Assembly: GCA_947095585.1 (NCBI GenBank)
Contig: OX352763.1
Span: 119,273,287-119,337,286 of the forward strand
Direction of reading: 5' to 3'
DNA: 64,000 nucleotides
From: Nephrocerus scutellatus
Lineage: Eukaryota > Arthropoda > Insecta > Diptera > Pipunculidae
The position numbers and the translations under genes are program-made. How positions within the stretch are numbered: the stretch's first letter is position 1; each line of letters starts with the position of its first letter. The notes beneath the pieces were generated by a model that saw only the letters and a list, made by a program, of their open reading frames with translations, had not been told where the DNA came from and did not search any database. This document shows, in pieces, positions 45,980 to 57,886 of this stretch.

Positions 45980-46905
45980 AGAGCATAGAAGCTTTGTTGT
46001 TGTTCTCTATAAACAGTATGCACAGACGTGTACAACAAAATTTAAGACTACGCCCACAATTACGCTCTCATAACACGAAGACTACATTGGAATTGCAAGC
46101 AAATAAATGATCTGTGTATACCTTCTATAGATTTTGGGCACCTGATCCTTAGAAAGGCAAAGACTTCCATTTGCTGTGAAAAAGTCTTGCACGTATTTGT
46201 TTGTTGTTGTTTCTGACAACTCTGTTGCTTTGTGTTACTCTCTAAGAACAGTACACCCATAGAGCATAGAAGGTTTGTTGTTGTTCTCTATAAACAGTAT
46301 GCACAGACGTGTACAACAAAATTTAAGACTACGCCCACAATTACGCTCTCATAATACGAAGACTACATTGGAATTGCAAGCAAATAAATGATCTGTGTAT
46401 ACCTTCTATAGATTTTGGGCACCTGATCCTTAGAAAGGCAAAGACTTCCATTTGCTGTGAAAAAGTCTTGCACGTATTTGTTTGTTGTTGTTTCTGACAA
46501 CTCTGTTGCTTTGTGTTACTCTCTAAGAACAGTACACCCATAGAGCATAGAAGGTTTGTTGTTGTTCTCTATAAACAGTATGCACAGACGTGTACAACAA
46601 AATTTAAGACTACGCCCACAATTACGCTCTCATAATACGAAGACTACATTGGAATTACAAGCAAATAAATGATCTGTGTATACCTTCTATAGATTTTGGG
46701 CACCTGATCCTTAGAAAGGCAAAGACTTCCATTTGCTGTGAAAAAGTCTTGCACGTATTTGTTTGTTGTTGTTTCTGACAACTATGTTGCTTTGTGTTAC
46801 TCTCTAAGAACAGTACACCCATAGAGCATAGAAGGTTTGTTGTTGTTCTCTATAAACAGTATGCACAGACGTGTACAACAAAATTTAAGACAACGCCCAC
46901 AATTT
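45980..46905. repeat. 281-bp tandem satellite, 3.3 units
   Basis: AGAGCATAGAAG starts units at 45,980, 46,261, 46,542 and 46,823, each exactly 281 apart. The full units are almost identical: for example, a C/T difference in CATAACACG/CATAATACG and CTCTGTTGC/CTATGTTGC. That implies recent amplification or homogenisation. The minus-strand frames of ~66 residues repeated in two units are a result of the repeat. Confidence 0.95.
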
Positions 46906-48720
46906 CGCTCATATGATCCATGACCCATTATGATCCTTATATTGAACTGCTCACTCATCTCTTTAAGAGAGAAGTAACAGCTCAACGCCATCTTAGATTT
47001 CAGCGAGACCGCCACCAACGATTTTATGGCCGCCTGACTGTCCACATAAATGCTAATCTTCTTTGAAGATAGTACAATATGCTTCAGCCAACTCATAACC
47101 GCTTCAATTGGTATCACCTCAGCCTGGTATACGCAGCAGTGATCAGGTAGACGGACAGAGATGCTTACTTTCTGCTTGTCACAGAAGACTCCTGCTCCTA
47201 CTTTACCGTCTAGCTTAGAGCATGATCGGCATACGCTACCACTTTTATCCCCTCTTCTTTCAAGTTTCTACAGTAATTCGTTGATTACTATATTCCAGAG
47301 GAGAGGGGATAATACACCTCCTTGCGGTGTTCCTCTAACTGCCTGGCCTCTTTAAGAGGAAACCCCCAGCTCCGCACTAATAATCCTGCCTAGAAGCATA
47401 TGATTAATAAGTCTGCTTATAGGGTAGTCCACCTCTAGGTCTGACAGTCCTTTACAGATTACCTCTGTTTTATCATTATTGAACGCACTCTCGATGTCCA
47501 AGAATGCTACAAGTGTATGTATACTCCTGGGAGTATATTGATTTCTCCATTGTGCTTACTAAGGTGTGTAAGGCTGTGCCCACAGAACTTCCCCTTGCAG
47601 TAAGCATGTTGGGACTGCTAGGTTTAACCTTATAAGAACATCTAGCAGTCTTTCCAGAGTTTTTAGAGGAAGGATGATAGAGTTATAGGTCTCAGGCCTT
47701 TTGGGTAGCCATTTGAGCTTTTTCCCGCCTTCGGTATACATTGACTTCCTTCCAAGCCATAAAAATGTATGTCAGCTTTATACACCCTGTGAAAATTGCC
47801 TCTAACCTTGGGAGTATCCACTCCGAGTTATTCTGAATTTCCGCCCAGATGGGATATGGGCCGGTGGTTTGAAACAACCATTTACCGCCCACTGTATTAG
47901 CGTTTTGTTCGCGATCCCTTTCGTTTGAACCGAGTGAGATTCCAGATGTTGTCTACTCATTTCTGAGTCACACAACCGAGTTGAGTCAGGAAAGTGAGTC
48001 TCAATGAGCAGTTCCAACTATTACGCAGTCGAGATCGTTAATGAACCATCCGGTTTTATTGATTAACTTGGAGTGGTTTTTGCCATAGAGAGAATCTTTC
48101 GTAGGCGAGAGATCTCCGAGGCCCCTTCCATTTTATCACAGAAGAGCCTCCAAGACTTCCTTTGTGCCTTTCTTATTTCCCTCTTATAATTTCTGAGATG
48201 TTCCTTGTAGGAATCCCATTCCGGAGCCACTCCCGTTCTTTTGGCTTTATTAAATGCTTTCCCGCTTACCTGCTGATAGGTCCCTAACTCCGCGGACCAC
48301 CAAGTTGGCCTTTGTTTGTCCCTTGGTTTTATCACAGGGCAGGCAGCATCAAAGAAGCGATTCATGGCACCTGTTACAGTATCTACCATGGTATCTATCT
48401 CCTCTATAGTGACTGGTGGCATATCCCTATAGATACCCCAGTTTGCCCTTTTCTTAAGGACTCACGAAGCGCAGGTTAGATGTCTAACTTGAAGATTAAA
48501 GAGCGATGGTCTGAGAATGAGTGTTCTTTTGCAACCTTCCTTCCATACATACATTACTTTTAGCTGTTATTATTGTCTGACAATAAAATTGTGTAGTTAA
48601 GTCTACTGCTTGCATACGTAGGTGCTCTGATCACCTCAACACCTTAGCTCTTCAGAATAAAATGGCTCTAACCTTGGTAGAGGAGGCTTTGGCATATTCA
48701 ATGATACATTTCAAAAACAA
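46906..48720 (-). mobile_element. LOA-type LINE with RNase H, degraded
   Basis: Right to left: the endonuclease end (LSDNN and ANWGIYRDMPPVTIEEIDTM, about 48,400-48,600); the linker RDKQRPTWWSAELGTYQQVS (48,063-48,422); RT fingers and pre-palm (LPKRPETYNSIILPLKTLER, 47,559-47,741); GTPQGGVLSPLLWNIVINEL near 47,300-47,345; and RNase H with IYVDSQAAIKSLVAVSL (46,797-47,117). The YADD-containing palm is deleted between INEL and the RNase H. The same clade as the 4.2 kb element but a different subfamily. The 3' end abuts the 281-bp satellite. Confidence 0.87.
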
Positions 48721-48857
48721 AAAGAAACATTTGGACCACATCATCGCAATACATTAGCTACTCATTCCAATATAGCTACAACGTTAGATAGGCAAGGTAG
48801 ATATGAGAGCTCTGTTAACATTTATCAGGAAGTTTTCAATCTGCTATTCATGTTCTA
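48721..48857. other. Short spacer
   Basis: Ends in the TATA target of the next transposon. No feature was seen. Confidence 0.4.
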
Positions 48858-49790
48858 TAGGGTGATCAGATTGGAGGTACTTTTTCCAATAGGATTTTTT
48901 TGACATGTCACGCATGACTACTGTCAAACTAAATACATAATTTTATTCAGTATTCATTGACATTTCATCATGGAAAGACTAACGCCTCAACAACGTTTAC
49001 AAATCGTGCAATTTGTATGACGAAAAACGACGCTATGTGAAAAGTATTCATCGCGCGCTCAGGCCTACTTACGGTGTTCAGCGATGAGGCCCATTTTTGG
49101 CTTAATGGCTTCGTCAATAAGCAAAATTGCCATATTTGGGCTAAAGAGCAACCCGAAGCCATTCACGAACTGCCATTACATCCATTGAAAACTACCGTTT
49201 GGTGCGGCCTATTGCCTGGAGGAATCATCGGTCCATATTTCTTCGAAGACGAGGCTCGCGCCAATGTAACCGTGAATGGCGCCATGATCAATGACTTTTT
49301 GATGCCATAAATTGAAGCCCGTGTTCTCCACGACATTTGGTTCCAACAAGACGGCGCTACATCCCATACAGCCCGTGACACAATGGATTTACTACGTCCT
49401 TGTTTCGGTGAGCAATTGATCTCTCGTTTCGGACCGGTGGATTGGCCACCAAGATCGTGTGATATCACACCTTTGGACTTTTTTTTTGTGGGGGTATGCA
49501 AAGTTTAAATGTTTTGTGGATAAACCAGCTACGAGTTAGGCATTGGAAGCCACCATTACTTGAGTTATTCGCGAGATACCGACCGAAGTCCTCGAGCGAG
49601 TCATTCAAAATTGGTGTTTACGGATGGCCGAATTACGGCGCAGTTGCGGCCAACATTTTAAAGGGATTATCTTCGAAAAAGAAATGCCATGAATGGTTCT
49701 AAACAAATATAATAAAGATTGCCCAATCAATTAGAATTTTTGTTGTTTTATTTCAATTTAAAATCCGATACCTCTAAATTGATCACCCTT
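48858..49790 (+). mobile_element. DD41D Tc1/mariner-superfamily transposon, internally deleted, both ends kept
   Basis: The inverted ends agree over about 22 bases with few mismatches: left AGGGTGATCAGATTGGAGGT at 48,859, and right, reversed, AGGGTGATCAATTTAGAGGT ending at 49,789. TA flanks both sides (48,856-48,857; 49,791-49,792). The transposase starts MERLTPQQRLQIVQFV at 48,971 and hits a stop. The DNA-binding and middle part is missing, because RALRPTYG runs directly into FSDEAHFWLNGF (49,077), which holds the first Asp. FQQDGATSHTARDT carries the second and CDITPLDFF the third, with 41 residues between them. Spacing and motifs suggest the rosa-like DD41D group. Stops and a frameshift make it non-functional. 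Confidence 0.88.
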
Positions 49791-49792
49791 TA

Positions 49793-50645
49793 TATGCACT
49801 CTTGAAAATTATCTGGTGGTTGTATAAAAAAAAATGTTTCTGAATTTTACCACCAACTCACGAAATCGATCAAAATTTTTCGATCGAACGAAACTTGTCG
49901 ACAAGGCATTGCTTGATTTATACTCGTATGTCGTCTACGTAAATACAGTTTGTATTCGCAGTGTTCGTGGTATTGAAACACATAACAACTATAACTATAT
50001 CTGTATGTGCACATTGGTCAAAACAAGTATTTATTGCCACTCCTGGTTTTCAAATTGAATTTAATCTGGCCTGAAGATAAACAACGAACGACGCGGCAGT
50101 TTTAAAAACGACGTCAACCAATCGATGAGAAGAATTATTTTTATTTTTAAGCTTTATATTTCTTGTCATGACGAAATGCAGTATATAGTAATTAAGAGGA
50201 TAAACGGGAAAATGAGTAGTTGAAAAATGCATACTCGTATAACGATATCCACCTCCTTTATCCATACAATTTTGAGTTTTACTATTCGTTGCTGTACTAC
50301 ATATTTATAGCTCTTTCGATGTGCAGGGTAGAGTATAAATTTCTCTCTCGTGGTTTTGGTTTGGCGTTCTATTTACAAACTATTATACCCGGGGTACAGT
50401 TTGATTTTGCGTTTTATTTGTAAGGTTTTATAACCGAAAGTGTAACTTTGCTACCCGTCGGCAATCGACGGGTATGGTTTCGTTTACTCAGCAATATGGC
50501 GAAGAGAGAGCAAAAAGACCCATTTGTCAGTTTGTTGTTTTTGTAAAATTTGGTTTTAGTTTGGCGTTCTATTTGCAAAGAATTCGCCACGAAAACCCCG
50601 TCATATTGGTAGCTTTACCAGTGGGTAAAGTTTCGAGTATACTTA
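49793..50645. other. No gene; hairpin and a 200-base direct repeat
   Basis: TTTGGCGTTCTATTTACAAA near 50,360 and TTTGGCGTTCTATTTGCAAA near 50,560 form a diverged direct repeat. Between them is a perfect 9-bp hairpin (50,452-50,474). No coding sequence. Confidence 0.55.
50452..50474. repeat. Perfect hairpin
   Basis: TACCCGTCG, loop GCAAT, CGACGGGTA. A short G/C-rich palindrome in AT-rich DNA. Such palindromes occur near the 3' end of Helitron-type elements, but no CTRR end or other Helitron hallmark was found here. Confidence 0.7.
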
Positions 50646-50649
50646 CTTA

Positions 50650-52910
50650 CTTATGTCCTATATCCCTTTGTGGGTCCTAGGGCCTCTACTACGCGTACGC
50701 GCCATCGCGTGCGTTTTCTGGCAATGAGCTTCAGCTCTTCTCTAATTGCCGTGACTCCTCCTCAACTGTTCTGCGCCATGTATTTCTCGGACAACCCGTT
50801 CTTCTACCATCCTGAGATAACGGATTCCATTGCATTGAGTAGTTTGCTATGGAGCTGTCGCTTTTTCGGAGTGTATGACCAATCCACTGCCACTTCCGTC
50901 GTTCGATGGTTGTGCCTATTGGTTACTGACCCGTTCTCTGGTAAAGTTGTTCGTTAGAGATACGGTTAGGCGGCCAGAAAACCCTTAAGATGTTCCGTAG
51001 GCACCTATTTACGAACGTTTGTAATCTTTTTGTGATAGTAGCGGTCACCTTCCAAGTGCTGCACCCATACAACAGCACAGATTCAACATTTGAGCGGAAC
51101 AGTCGCAGCTTGGTGTTTAAGCTGATCGCATTGCTTTGCCATATCATGGACATCATTCCAAACACCGATTTTGCTTTGCCGATTCGGTTGGCAATGTCCT
51201 GTTCGGTTACACCTTCGGTCGAGACAATACTCCCAAGATATTGGAAACTCTCTACTCTCTCCACCGGCTGTCCAGCAATGTTCACTTCAGTTTCTGAGTT
51301 AGTGCCGAGGTTGATGATCTTGGTCTTGGCAGTATTAATCTTGAAACCCGCAACATTTGCCTCGCTTTCCACATTTGTTGTCATTTGGTGCAGCTCCATA
51401 ATTCTGTGGGAAAGTAAACAAACGTCGTCAGTGTAGTCCAGATCTTTGAGTTGAGATGTAAGAATCCAACGAATTCCTCCGTTTCCAGTAGATTAAGCTG
51501 CTTGAAGCAGCTAATCACCAACAAAAAAAGTATCGGCGATAGAATGCAACCTTGTCGTACCCCACACTTAGGATCTCGAATTTCTCTGACATTTAGACAT
51601 TCCATGACATTTAGAGCCATTGCTTTAATTATAGCTCTATTAGTTTATCGGGTACACCTCTCCTGCGCAAGGCAGCGCAGATAAACTGTCCGTTGACACC
51701 GTCAAACGTCTTCTCAAAATCGATGAACAGCAGATATAGTGGTGACCGGAATTCAACGCACTGTTCAATAATGATCCGCAGTGTGTGCTCGACTCAGGAG
51801 GATCCAGTGCGGAAACAAGCTTGTGAGGCCAGGTTGTTAATATAATTACGTTTGTCACGTCTTACACTACGCTGTACATCATCTCATTTTGCTTCGATAC
51901 CGGGGCTCTAACTCGATCCTCCCTGTTACTAGAGTATCTACAATACGAGCTTTAGGTAGCTTACGTTCTTCAATCCGCCTCCAGGTATCTTCGGTAAGCC
52001 ACGTGCTGTGCCTTGCCTGGCTTCTACCAACAATAATTTCCGCTCCAGATGTGAAAACATTTTTCACAGCCTTCCAATTTTCCTGGATGGTTGTCGGCAG
52101 TGAGCTGCTGATTGCTTCCACTCCTTGCGATAAATGATCCCTTAATTGTTGGCGTACTGAGGGGATCTTTAGCCGGACGATGTTATACGTAGGCATTCGG
52201 ATGATATTGCGGATTCTTTGAACTGATGCAGTACGTAACTGGACAGTAGCTACCATAAGGTGATGATCCCGTACCATAACCATGTCGGATTCTCGTCTGT
52301 TTCGGATGTCTAAACGTCAGCTCCTAAAACGTCGGCTGATCGCCACATGGTCTATTGGGTTGGATGATGATTGCCATTCAGTTGACACCCAGCTGACCTT
52401 GACCTTATGCTCAAACATGGTGCCTCCTATGACAAGGTGGTTGGTGTTGCAGAAATTAGCTGATTGTAGCAGTTGTCCTTTTCATCCTCAGTCGAGGGAT
52501 TCGTTGGGGCGTAGCACTGTATGATCGTGACGCGCCGTACTCTAGTTCGAAATCTGGCCGATAAGATCCTATCACCATGTGGGTGCCATGAAATTAGGCC
52601 TCTGTGTGCTGTTGGCGTTAGCAGCAGACCCACTCCAGATTCACGGGCACTGCCGGAGGTTTTGCCAGAGTAGAGTAGCACAGTGTTACACGTTGGGGAT
52701 TGGTACTCTCCCGCGTCGAACCATCTTACTTCACTCACTCCCAGGATGTCCAAATTATATCGAAGAAACTCACGTTCCAGTTGAAGAAATCTGGCATTTT
52801 GAGCTCCTTCAATCCCTGAGTCAAGGACCGTCCTCACATTCCAGAAACCAATCTTAGTCCGGGTACAATAGCCAAAAGTCGTCATTATTTGATTATTTGA
52901 TCCTGTCAAA
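50650..52910 (-). mobile_element. RTE family B LINE, longest copy
   Basis: Right to left: the endonuclease IGFWNVRTVLDSGIEGAQNA..LDILGVSEVRW (52,427-52,909); the linker TTIQENWKAVKNVFTSGAEI (51,879-52,283); RT with a broken palm, RDPKCGVRQGCILSPILFLL (51,381-51,620); and the thumb VERVESFQYLGSIVSTEGVT..ESVLLYGCSTWK (50,923-51,399). The 3' end has a TAAG-type tail (CTTACTTACTTA at 50,642-50,653 on the plus strand). The endonuclease C-terminal segment kept in the 30.6 kb fragment is deleted here near 52,390-52,465. The frames fit the RTE clade and are broken by stops. Confidence 0.88.
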
Positions 52911-53660
52911 TTTTACATTTTGATTCGTAGCATGGCGTATTGGTTGCTTTACATTGAATCAATGCAATGTTGAATCTTAGTAGCCCGAGAGCACAACAAA
53001 AATATACACTACGCTGTGCACAACTGAATCACAAAAATATCTACACAGCTCAATGCCTATGTTTAGTAGTTGTATCTAGTTTCTTCGACTGTATAGATTC
53101 CTTCCTATTTATTTTTGTATTTTGACAGCCAAAATGTACTATTAGTTCGTTAACAACATTTGGTTGGAGTATCAAACTGCTTAGAGTTCTATTATTAACG
53201 ACGTGCAATGCATGTGACAGACGAGTCTTTCAAATTTCTTTTGAGTGCTAAAGCTGCACTTAAAACATTAACTAAACTTCCTCCTCTTCCGACGTACAGA
53301 AAAATTTCTCCAGATGGCTAAACTTAATCGAAATACATTTATAACCCATGTACTACATACATTTACTATGGCCGCAAAACACTAATCTCGTTGCTGTCTA
53401 TTCGCAGAGGCCATTAAAAAATCACTGACCTGACTGGCAACCATGTATCTGACGGAATTCCGGTATTTTCTTTACGCCGCAAATGTGAAGAAGAAAATGT
53501 TACATCCAATGAATAACTGTTGTACGAGTATCTCACCTCACCAATTTCTAACTGCATGCAGCTACTTCCAATGTCTGGTCTACCGGATATCCGAATTCCG
53601 AAGTCATTACAATTCAAATAAAAGTTCCACACAGACATAAAAATGTGGCCGGCATCTAAG
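52911..53660. other. No gene recognised
   Basis: AT-rich. The only notable item is the candidate splice acceptor at its end. Confidence 0.45.
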
Positions 53661-53760
53661 GGAAGTCGTTACCGTCATCGTTGGCGGTGGCGAGCTGGAT
53701 GCGGCTCAAAACAAATTAAACAAATTTAAGGACTATTTCCGGATGATTCGCGCCAATGAG
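53661..53760 (+). CDS. Candidate host-gene exon, function unknown
   Basis: A 100-base stretch of more balanced base composition encodes EVVTVIVGGGELDAAQNKLN followed by KFKDYFRMIRANE. It ends exactly at a codon boundary before a good donor (GAG|GTATGA). The acceptor side is weaker: CTAAG at 53,656-53,660 with no clear pyrimidine tract. In this frame a stop (TAA) lies just upstream at 53,638-53,640, so the exon cannot extend far left without splicing. It reads like an internal exon of a conserved protein, but I do not recognise the family and no partner exon was found. Confidence 0.35.
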
Positions 53761-54440
53761 GTATGAAAAACAAACTAGGTGATAAGAGTATGTAGTATGT
53801 ACTATGTGGTGGTGGGGTGGTGGAAGCGATATGCTAGCAAGAGTTCAGTTTGCTTCTCGCCTACCTAAGCCATATGCAACCATGTTTTAGAAAGCATTAA
53901 GTACTTGTATCTATAGTGAATTTTTCATGTCGGACACTCATGTGGTCCAATAACACCAGTTGACAACAAATGTAAAAACGTAATTATCTGCAAACCACAT
54001 GTTCAACTGCACTGCATGATGTTAGGATTATAAGTTGGCGTTTTCAATGAATTTTAAAGTATCAGGCATACAGAGAGACAAGTAATTGTGCATTAATTGT
54101 TAAATAATATACAGGACAGTGAGTGTAGTTTTTTAAAAGCGGTAACCGAAGTCAAAATGAAAAAAAAAAAAAACAAAAACTGTGGTGGAAAGGATAAAAA
54201 GTAGTTTGTTGAATAGGGAAACAGTTATCTATACTTACAGATGCTAAATATTGTCTCCGGTTACTATTTGTTGTAGTATTCTGTAACTTATTTGAACATG
54301 TATCGTAGTTAATTGAGGTTCTGTGTGTCTGTACTAAGATTGCAATAAGTATTGATTGATAAAGACTTCTTTTTCGTAAATATTTTATATTTTTTTGTCC
54401 CTTTTAGTAAATTAGAGATACACTGCTACTGACACCAATT
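53761..54440. other. No gene recognised
   Basis: AT-rich sequence with homopolymer runs. It could be intron if the preceding exon is real. Confidence 0.4.
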
Positions 54441-54444
54441 CTTA

Positions 54445-57400
54445 AGCCTTTCCACGATGATTGGTTCTATGCACCGAAAGGATCACAATGCTTATCGAAA
54501 CATTGGGCCGAAGATCGTCAACACAACAACAGGTTTGAGATTGGATCCACCTGGATCCACTTCTTTCATTTGCTTTTTTTTTGCCTTCAGAGTGGGCCTC
54601 CCTGCAAGTCTACTCTGCATTCTACTAATTAGAGCCGGGATCGAGTCGAACCCAGGTCCCATCTCCCCATGCTCGATCTGTAATCGTCCTACCCGGAAAA
54701 GTGTAGCCTCTGTACGTAGCAACAGTTGTACTAAGTGGTGTTATCTGCGGCAATGCTTAGGTCCAACGGTTATAACACCAATTTCGTTGGCACATGCTGT
54801 TTCCAAGGAGCCTCACAACAACCCCCACACCCAATTCTTTCACCACTTCCACCCCTGTGTAATAATAATGGCCATTCAGTTAATTCTTTTAAAATCATTC
54901 AGTGGAAATGTAATGGCCTGCGACACAAATTAAGAGAGATCACCCACTATAAGTTTCGCAATAATTTCTTTATTGCTGTCGTGCAGGAGACCGAAATTCC
55001 CAATTCATACTCATTGACATCATTCGACGATCTGGAAGCAACCCCCCCCCCCCCCCTAATCCTCATCTTGTGGCAATGAGTATTTCAGGTAACACTGGAG
55101 ATTTTATAACTCACTAATGTAGCCACCGTGGCTCAGTGGAAATGAGCATGGCTACTGAGCAGGGGGTTCGTGGTTCGAATCCCAGTAACACAAAAAGTAT
55201 TTTTCACGGTGTCCCACCTCTCGCGAATGGGTGACAAACGTTCCGAGAGTAATAACGGAAAGCCTCTCAATTCACCGTTCGGATCCGGCCTTAAATTGTA
55301 GGTCCCTTCCATTTGTGTGCAAAAATATACCTGCTCAACACGAATGGTTGCGAGAAGCTAGGCCTTGGACCGCAATGGTCTGTCGCACCGAACCCACAGT
55401 AAATGGTTATCAACCATCCCTACTGCACCTTCTCCAGGTTAAAAACAAAATTGTGATGGGGGACTTCAATGCCCATCAGCCCCTTTGGTGTTCCGTTCTC
55501 CCTGAGGACAATCGGGGAAACTGCATTGTGGGCATATTAGAAGAAACTGACTTTGTCACCTGGAATGCGGACTTTCCCACCAGGATCACCGCTACGTGCT
55601 CTAGCTCGCCTGATATCACAATAGCCAGCACCTCGCTATTAGGTTCCCTATCATATAGAAAGCAGCACCAGCGCTTAGCTCTGATCACATCCCTATTTTG
55701 GTCACAGTGGATAGACCAGACAACTTTGACATATCCAGCGAACATCCAGAGACAACAGCGAACCTTCATGAACCACAATAAAGCCAATTGGCAAGGTTTC
55801 GCTGAATTCGTCGATATATAACACCAGTTGCCTTATCCATTGAACACTGTATCTGTGAGAAGGCCTTCCTTCCGTGACATTGTAGTTCGTGCCGCCAAAA
55901 GAATCAAAAAGGTGCTTCCATCCTTTCCGCTGAATGCCATCCGGCTTGCCGAGCATCGCGACCAAATAAGAGTTACGGATCCTGCTGACCCTCGAGCTAC
56001 TCAGTTAACCAAGGACATATAAAAAGTGGTGACTCATCTCGAGAACTGCACGCTAGGATCCAAAAAGCTCTGGTCAACGGTCAAAGGTCTTTCTGGGAAA
56101 TCCCAATCTCAGGTCCTAACCTCGATCTCATTCAATGAACACCCATACGACAGCAGTAAAAAATGAGCATCACATTTTTCACGACAATTCGTCGTCAAAC
56201 ACCCGCAAGCTCACGAAAAACCCATTCGTCCTGTTGCGACCTGCGACCAAAACCACCATACCTTCACCACCGGTGCAAGATGCCATAAGGAAGGCTAAAC
56301 CTTCCAAGGCACTTGGGCCGGACGGGATTTTCATGTTTAAGTTAAAGAAGCTACATAACTTCAGCCTGGAATATCTGGCAAAAATCTTCAACTTAACCAG
56401 GGAAATTGCCAGGATAGTTCCAGTTTTAAAACCTGGCAAACCCGCTCACGAAGGATAGGTCCTATACACCTCTTTCGCTGCTTTCTCCTATAGCCAAAAC
56501 TTTAGAGAAACTCCTCCTCTCCAGCCTTCATCAACATTTGAGTCTCGCCTCCCACCAACAAGGCTTTAGGAAACATAGCAACACTACAACTGCCCTAACG
56601 GAGCTGCCGATCCCTATTTTCCGGACGGTCTTAGTCACCGTCGCTAGCACTGGCACACTGCTGTCGTGGCGCTCGATTCGTCCAAGGCTTTCGACACGGT
56701 TGACCACTCTATTCTCCTACAGGACATACTGAGTTCCACTTACCTCGACTACACCAAAGGGTTCCTGTCAGCTTCAGAAATTCCTCCTCAAAACATCGGA
56801 AACTCGAAATGGGAGTCCCACAAGGAGGAGCTCTCTCTCCTTTTTTATTTAATCGCTATGTCTCGATGCTCCTACTCCCTCTACTGGCGTTAAATTGATC
56901 ACTTACGCTGATGATTGCTCTGTTGCTGCCTCCGATGCAGATGTAAACGAGGTCACAGATAGGATAAATTCATACCTGACGGAGCTATCTGAATTTTTTA
57001 AGAAAAGGAAACTCCACCTCGCCTCCCAAAAATCATCTGCTACGCTGTTCACTTCTTGGACAGAAGAAGTCAGGCTATCACTTGACATTCGTGTTAACAA
57101 TGAAATCATCCTTACAGTAAATAACCCCACTATTTTAGGAGTCATATTCGACAACCTCCTTACCATCTGTAGGCACGCAAAAATATTTGAAGTAAAGTGA
57201 GCAGTGGTAATAGGGTTCTAAGAGGCCTAGCGGGACCGCATGGGGTAAGGACAAATAAGTCCTTGTGACGACGTATAAAGCTATTGGCCGCTCAATTATT
57301 CACTACGCCGCCCCCATCTGGACGTCATTTTTTATGTCAGTCCAGACAAAGTACAGCCCTTCGCATCGCAACAGGGTGCCACTCCATAACTAACACCGGT

Positions 57401-57886
57401 CATCTTCATGACGAAACTGTTGTCAAAGCAGTTCTTGTTAGCCTAACACAGTCCCGCACACCCAGTTCACCACATTACAGTCAGTTAGATGCCTCCACGC
57501 CGCATACGTCAAGTCATCAGGACGTACAGAGACTGCATAAACCCAGTCATACCAGCCACCTTGAATCCAGCCACTGTCCGTTCATCCACTAATAGTATAC
57601 ACTATGATACAGTCTCTGCAGCAGTCTCCTCAAGCAAGGTTAATAGGGTCCGTGGTAAAGTCCTTGCCCAGGGAAACTGGGACAACCCTGGCACAGCTTT
57701 GGTCGGGTTGGTACTTCAGAGCTGTAAGGCTCGCATTTCCCTGGCACCAATGATCTCTGTCCCGACTGTAACCAAGGCACCCATACTACCAACCACCTTT
57801 TCCTCTGCCCCCTTCTGACAAAGCCAACGCTGCATCCCGTTTCAAGCCTGGAGTTTGGAGTTGCTACAACAACAACAACAATTCTT
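54445..57886 (+). mobile_element. LINE (I/Jockey group) with NPGP motif, zinc finger, endonuclease and RT, degraded
   Basis: The N-terminal frame (54,457-54,933) has a hydrophobic start, RAGIESNPGP (54,631-54,660) and a Cys-rich finger CSICNRPTRKSVASVRSNSC..CTKWC. A frameshift leads into the endonuclease start KIIQWKCNGLRHKLREITHY (near 54,890). After a SINE the endonuclease continues with KIVMGDFNAHQPLW (55,449-55,490). The linker, RT fingers (KAKPSKALGPDGIFMFKLKK, 56,300), LDSSKAFDTVDHSIL (56,668) and the catalytic YADD (56,904-56,915) follow, then thumb and C-terminal parts to about 57,800. A CAACAACAACAACAA tail near 57,866-57,883 marks the 3' end. Many stops. Confidence 0.88.
55121..55390 (+). 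mobile_element. tRNA-derived SINE (copy 3)
   Basis: A box TGGCTCAGTGG (55,129-55,139) and B box GGTTCGAATCC (55,172-55,182). The body matches copies 1 and 2 through CACGGTGTCCCACCTCTCGC and TGGTTGCGAGAAGCTAGGCC, ending near GTCTGTCGCACC. It splits the endonuclease of the surrounding LINE between its first motif and GDFNAHQ. A clear target duplication was not seen. Confidence 0.9.

Noticed and set aside
46060..46541. Two nearly identical 66-residue minus-strand frames
   Set aside because: They are the same frame repeated in successive 281-bp satellite units, not a gene family.
50452..50474. Rho-independent terminator or histone-type 3' stem-loop
   Set aside because: The DNA is eukaryotic, no T-run follows the hairpin and no gene precedes it.
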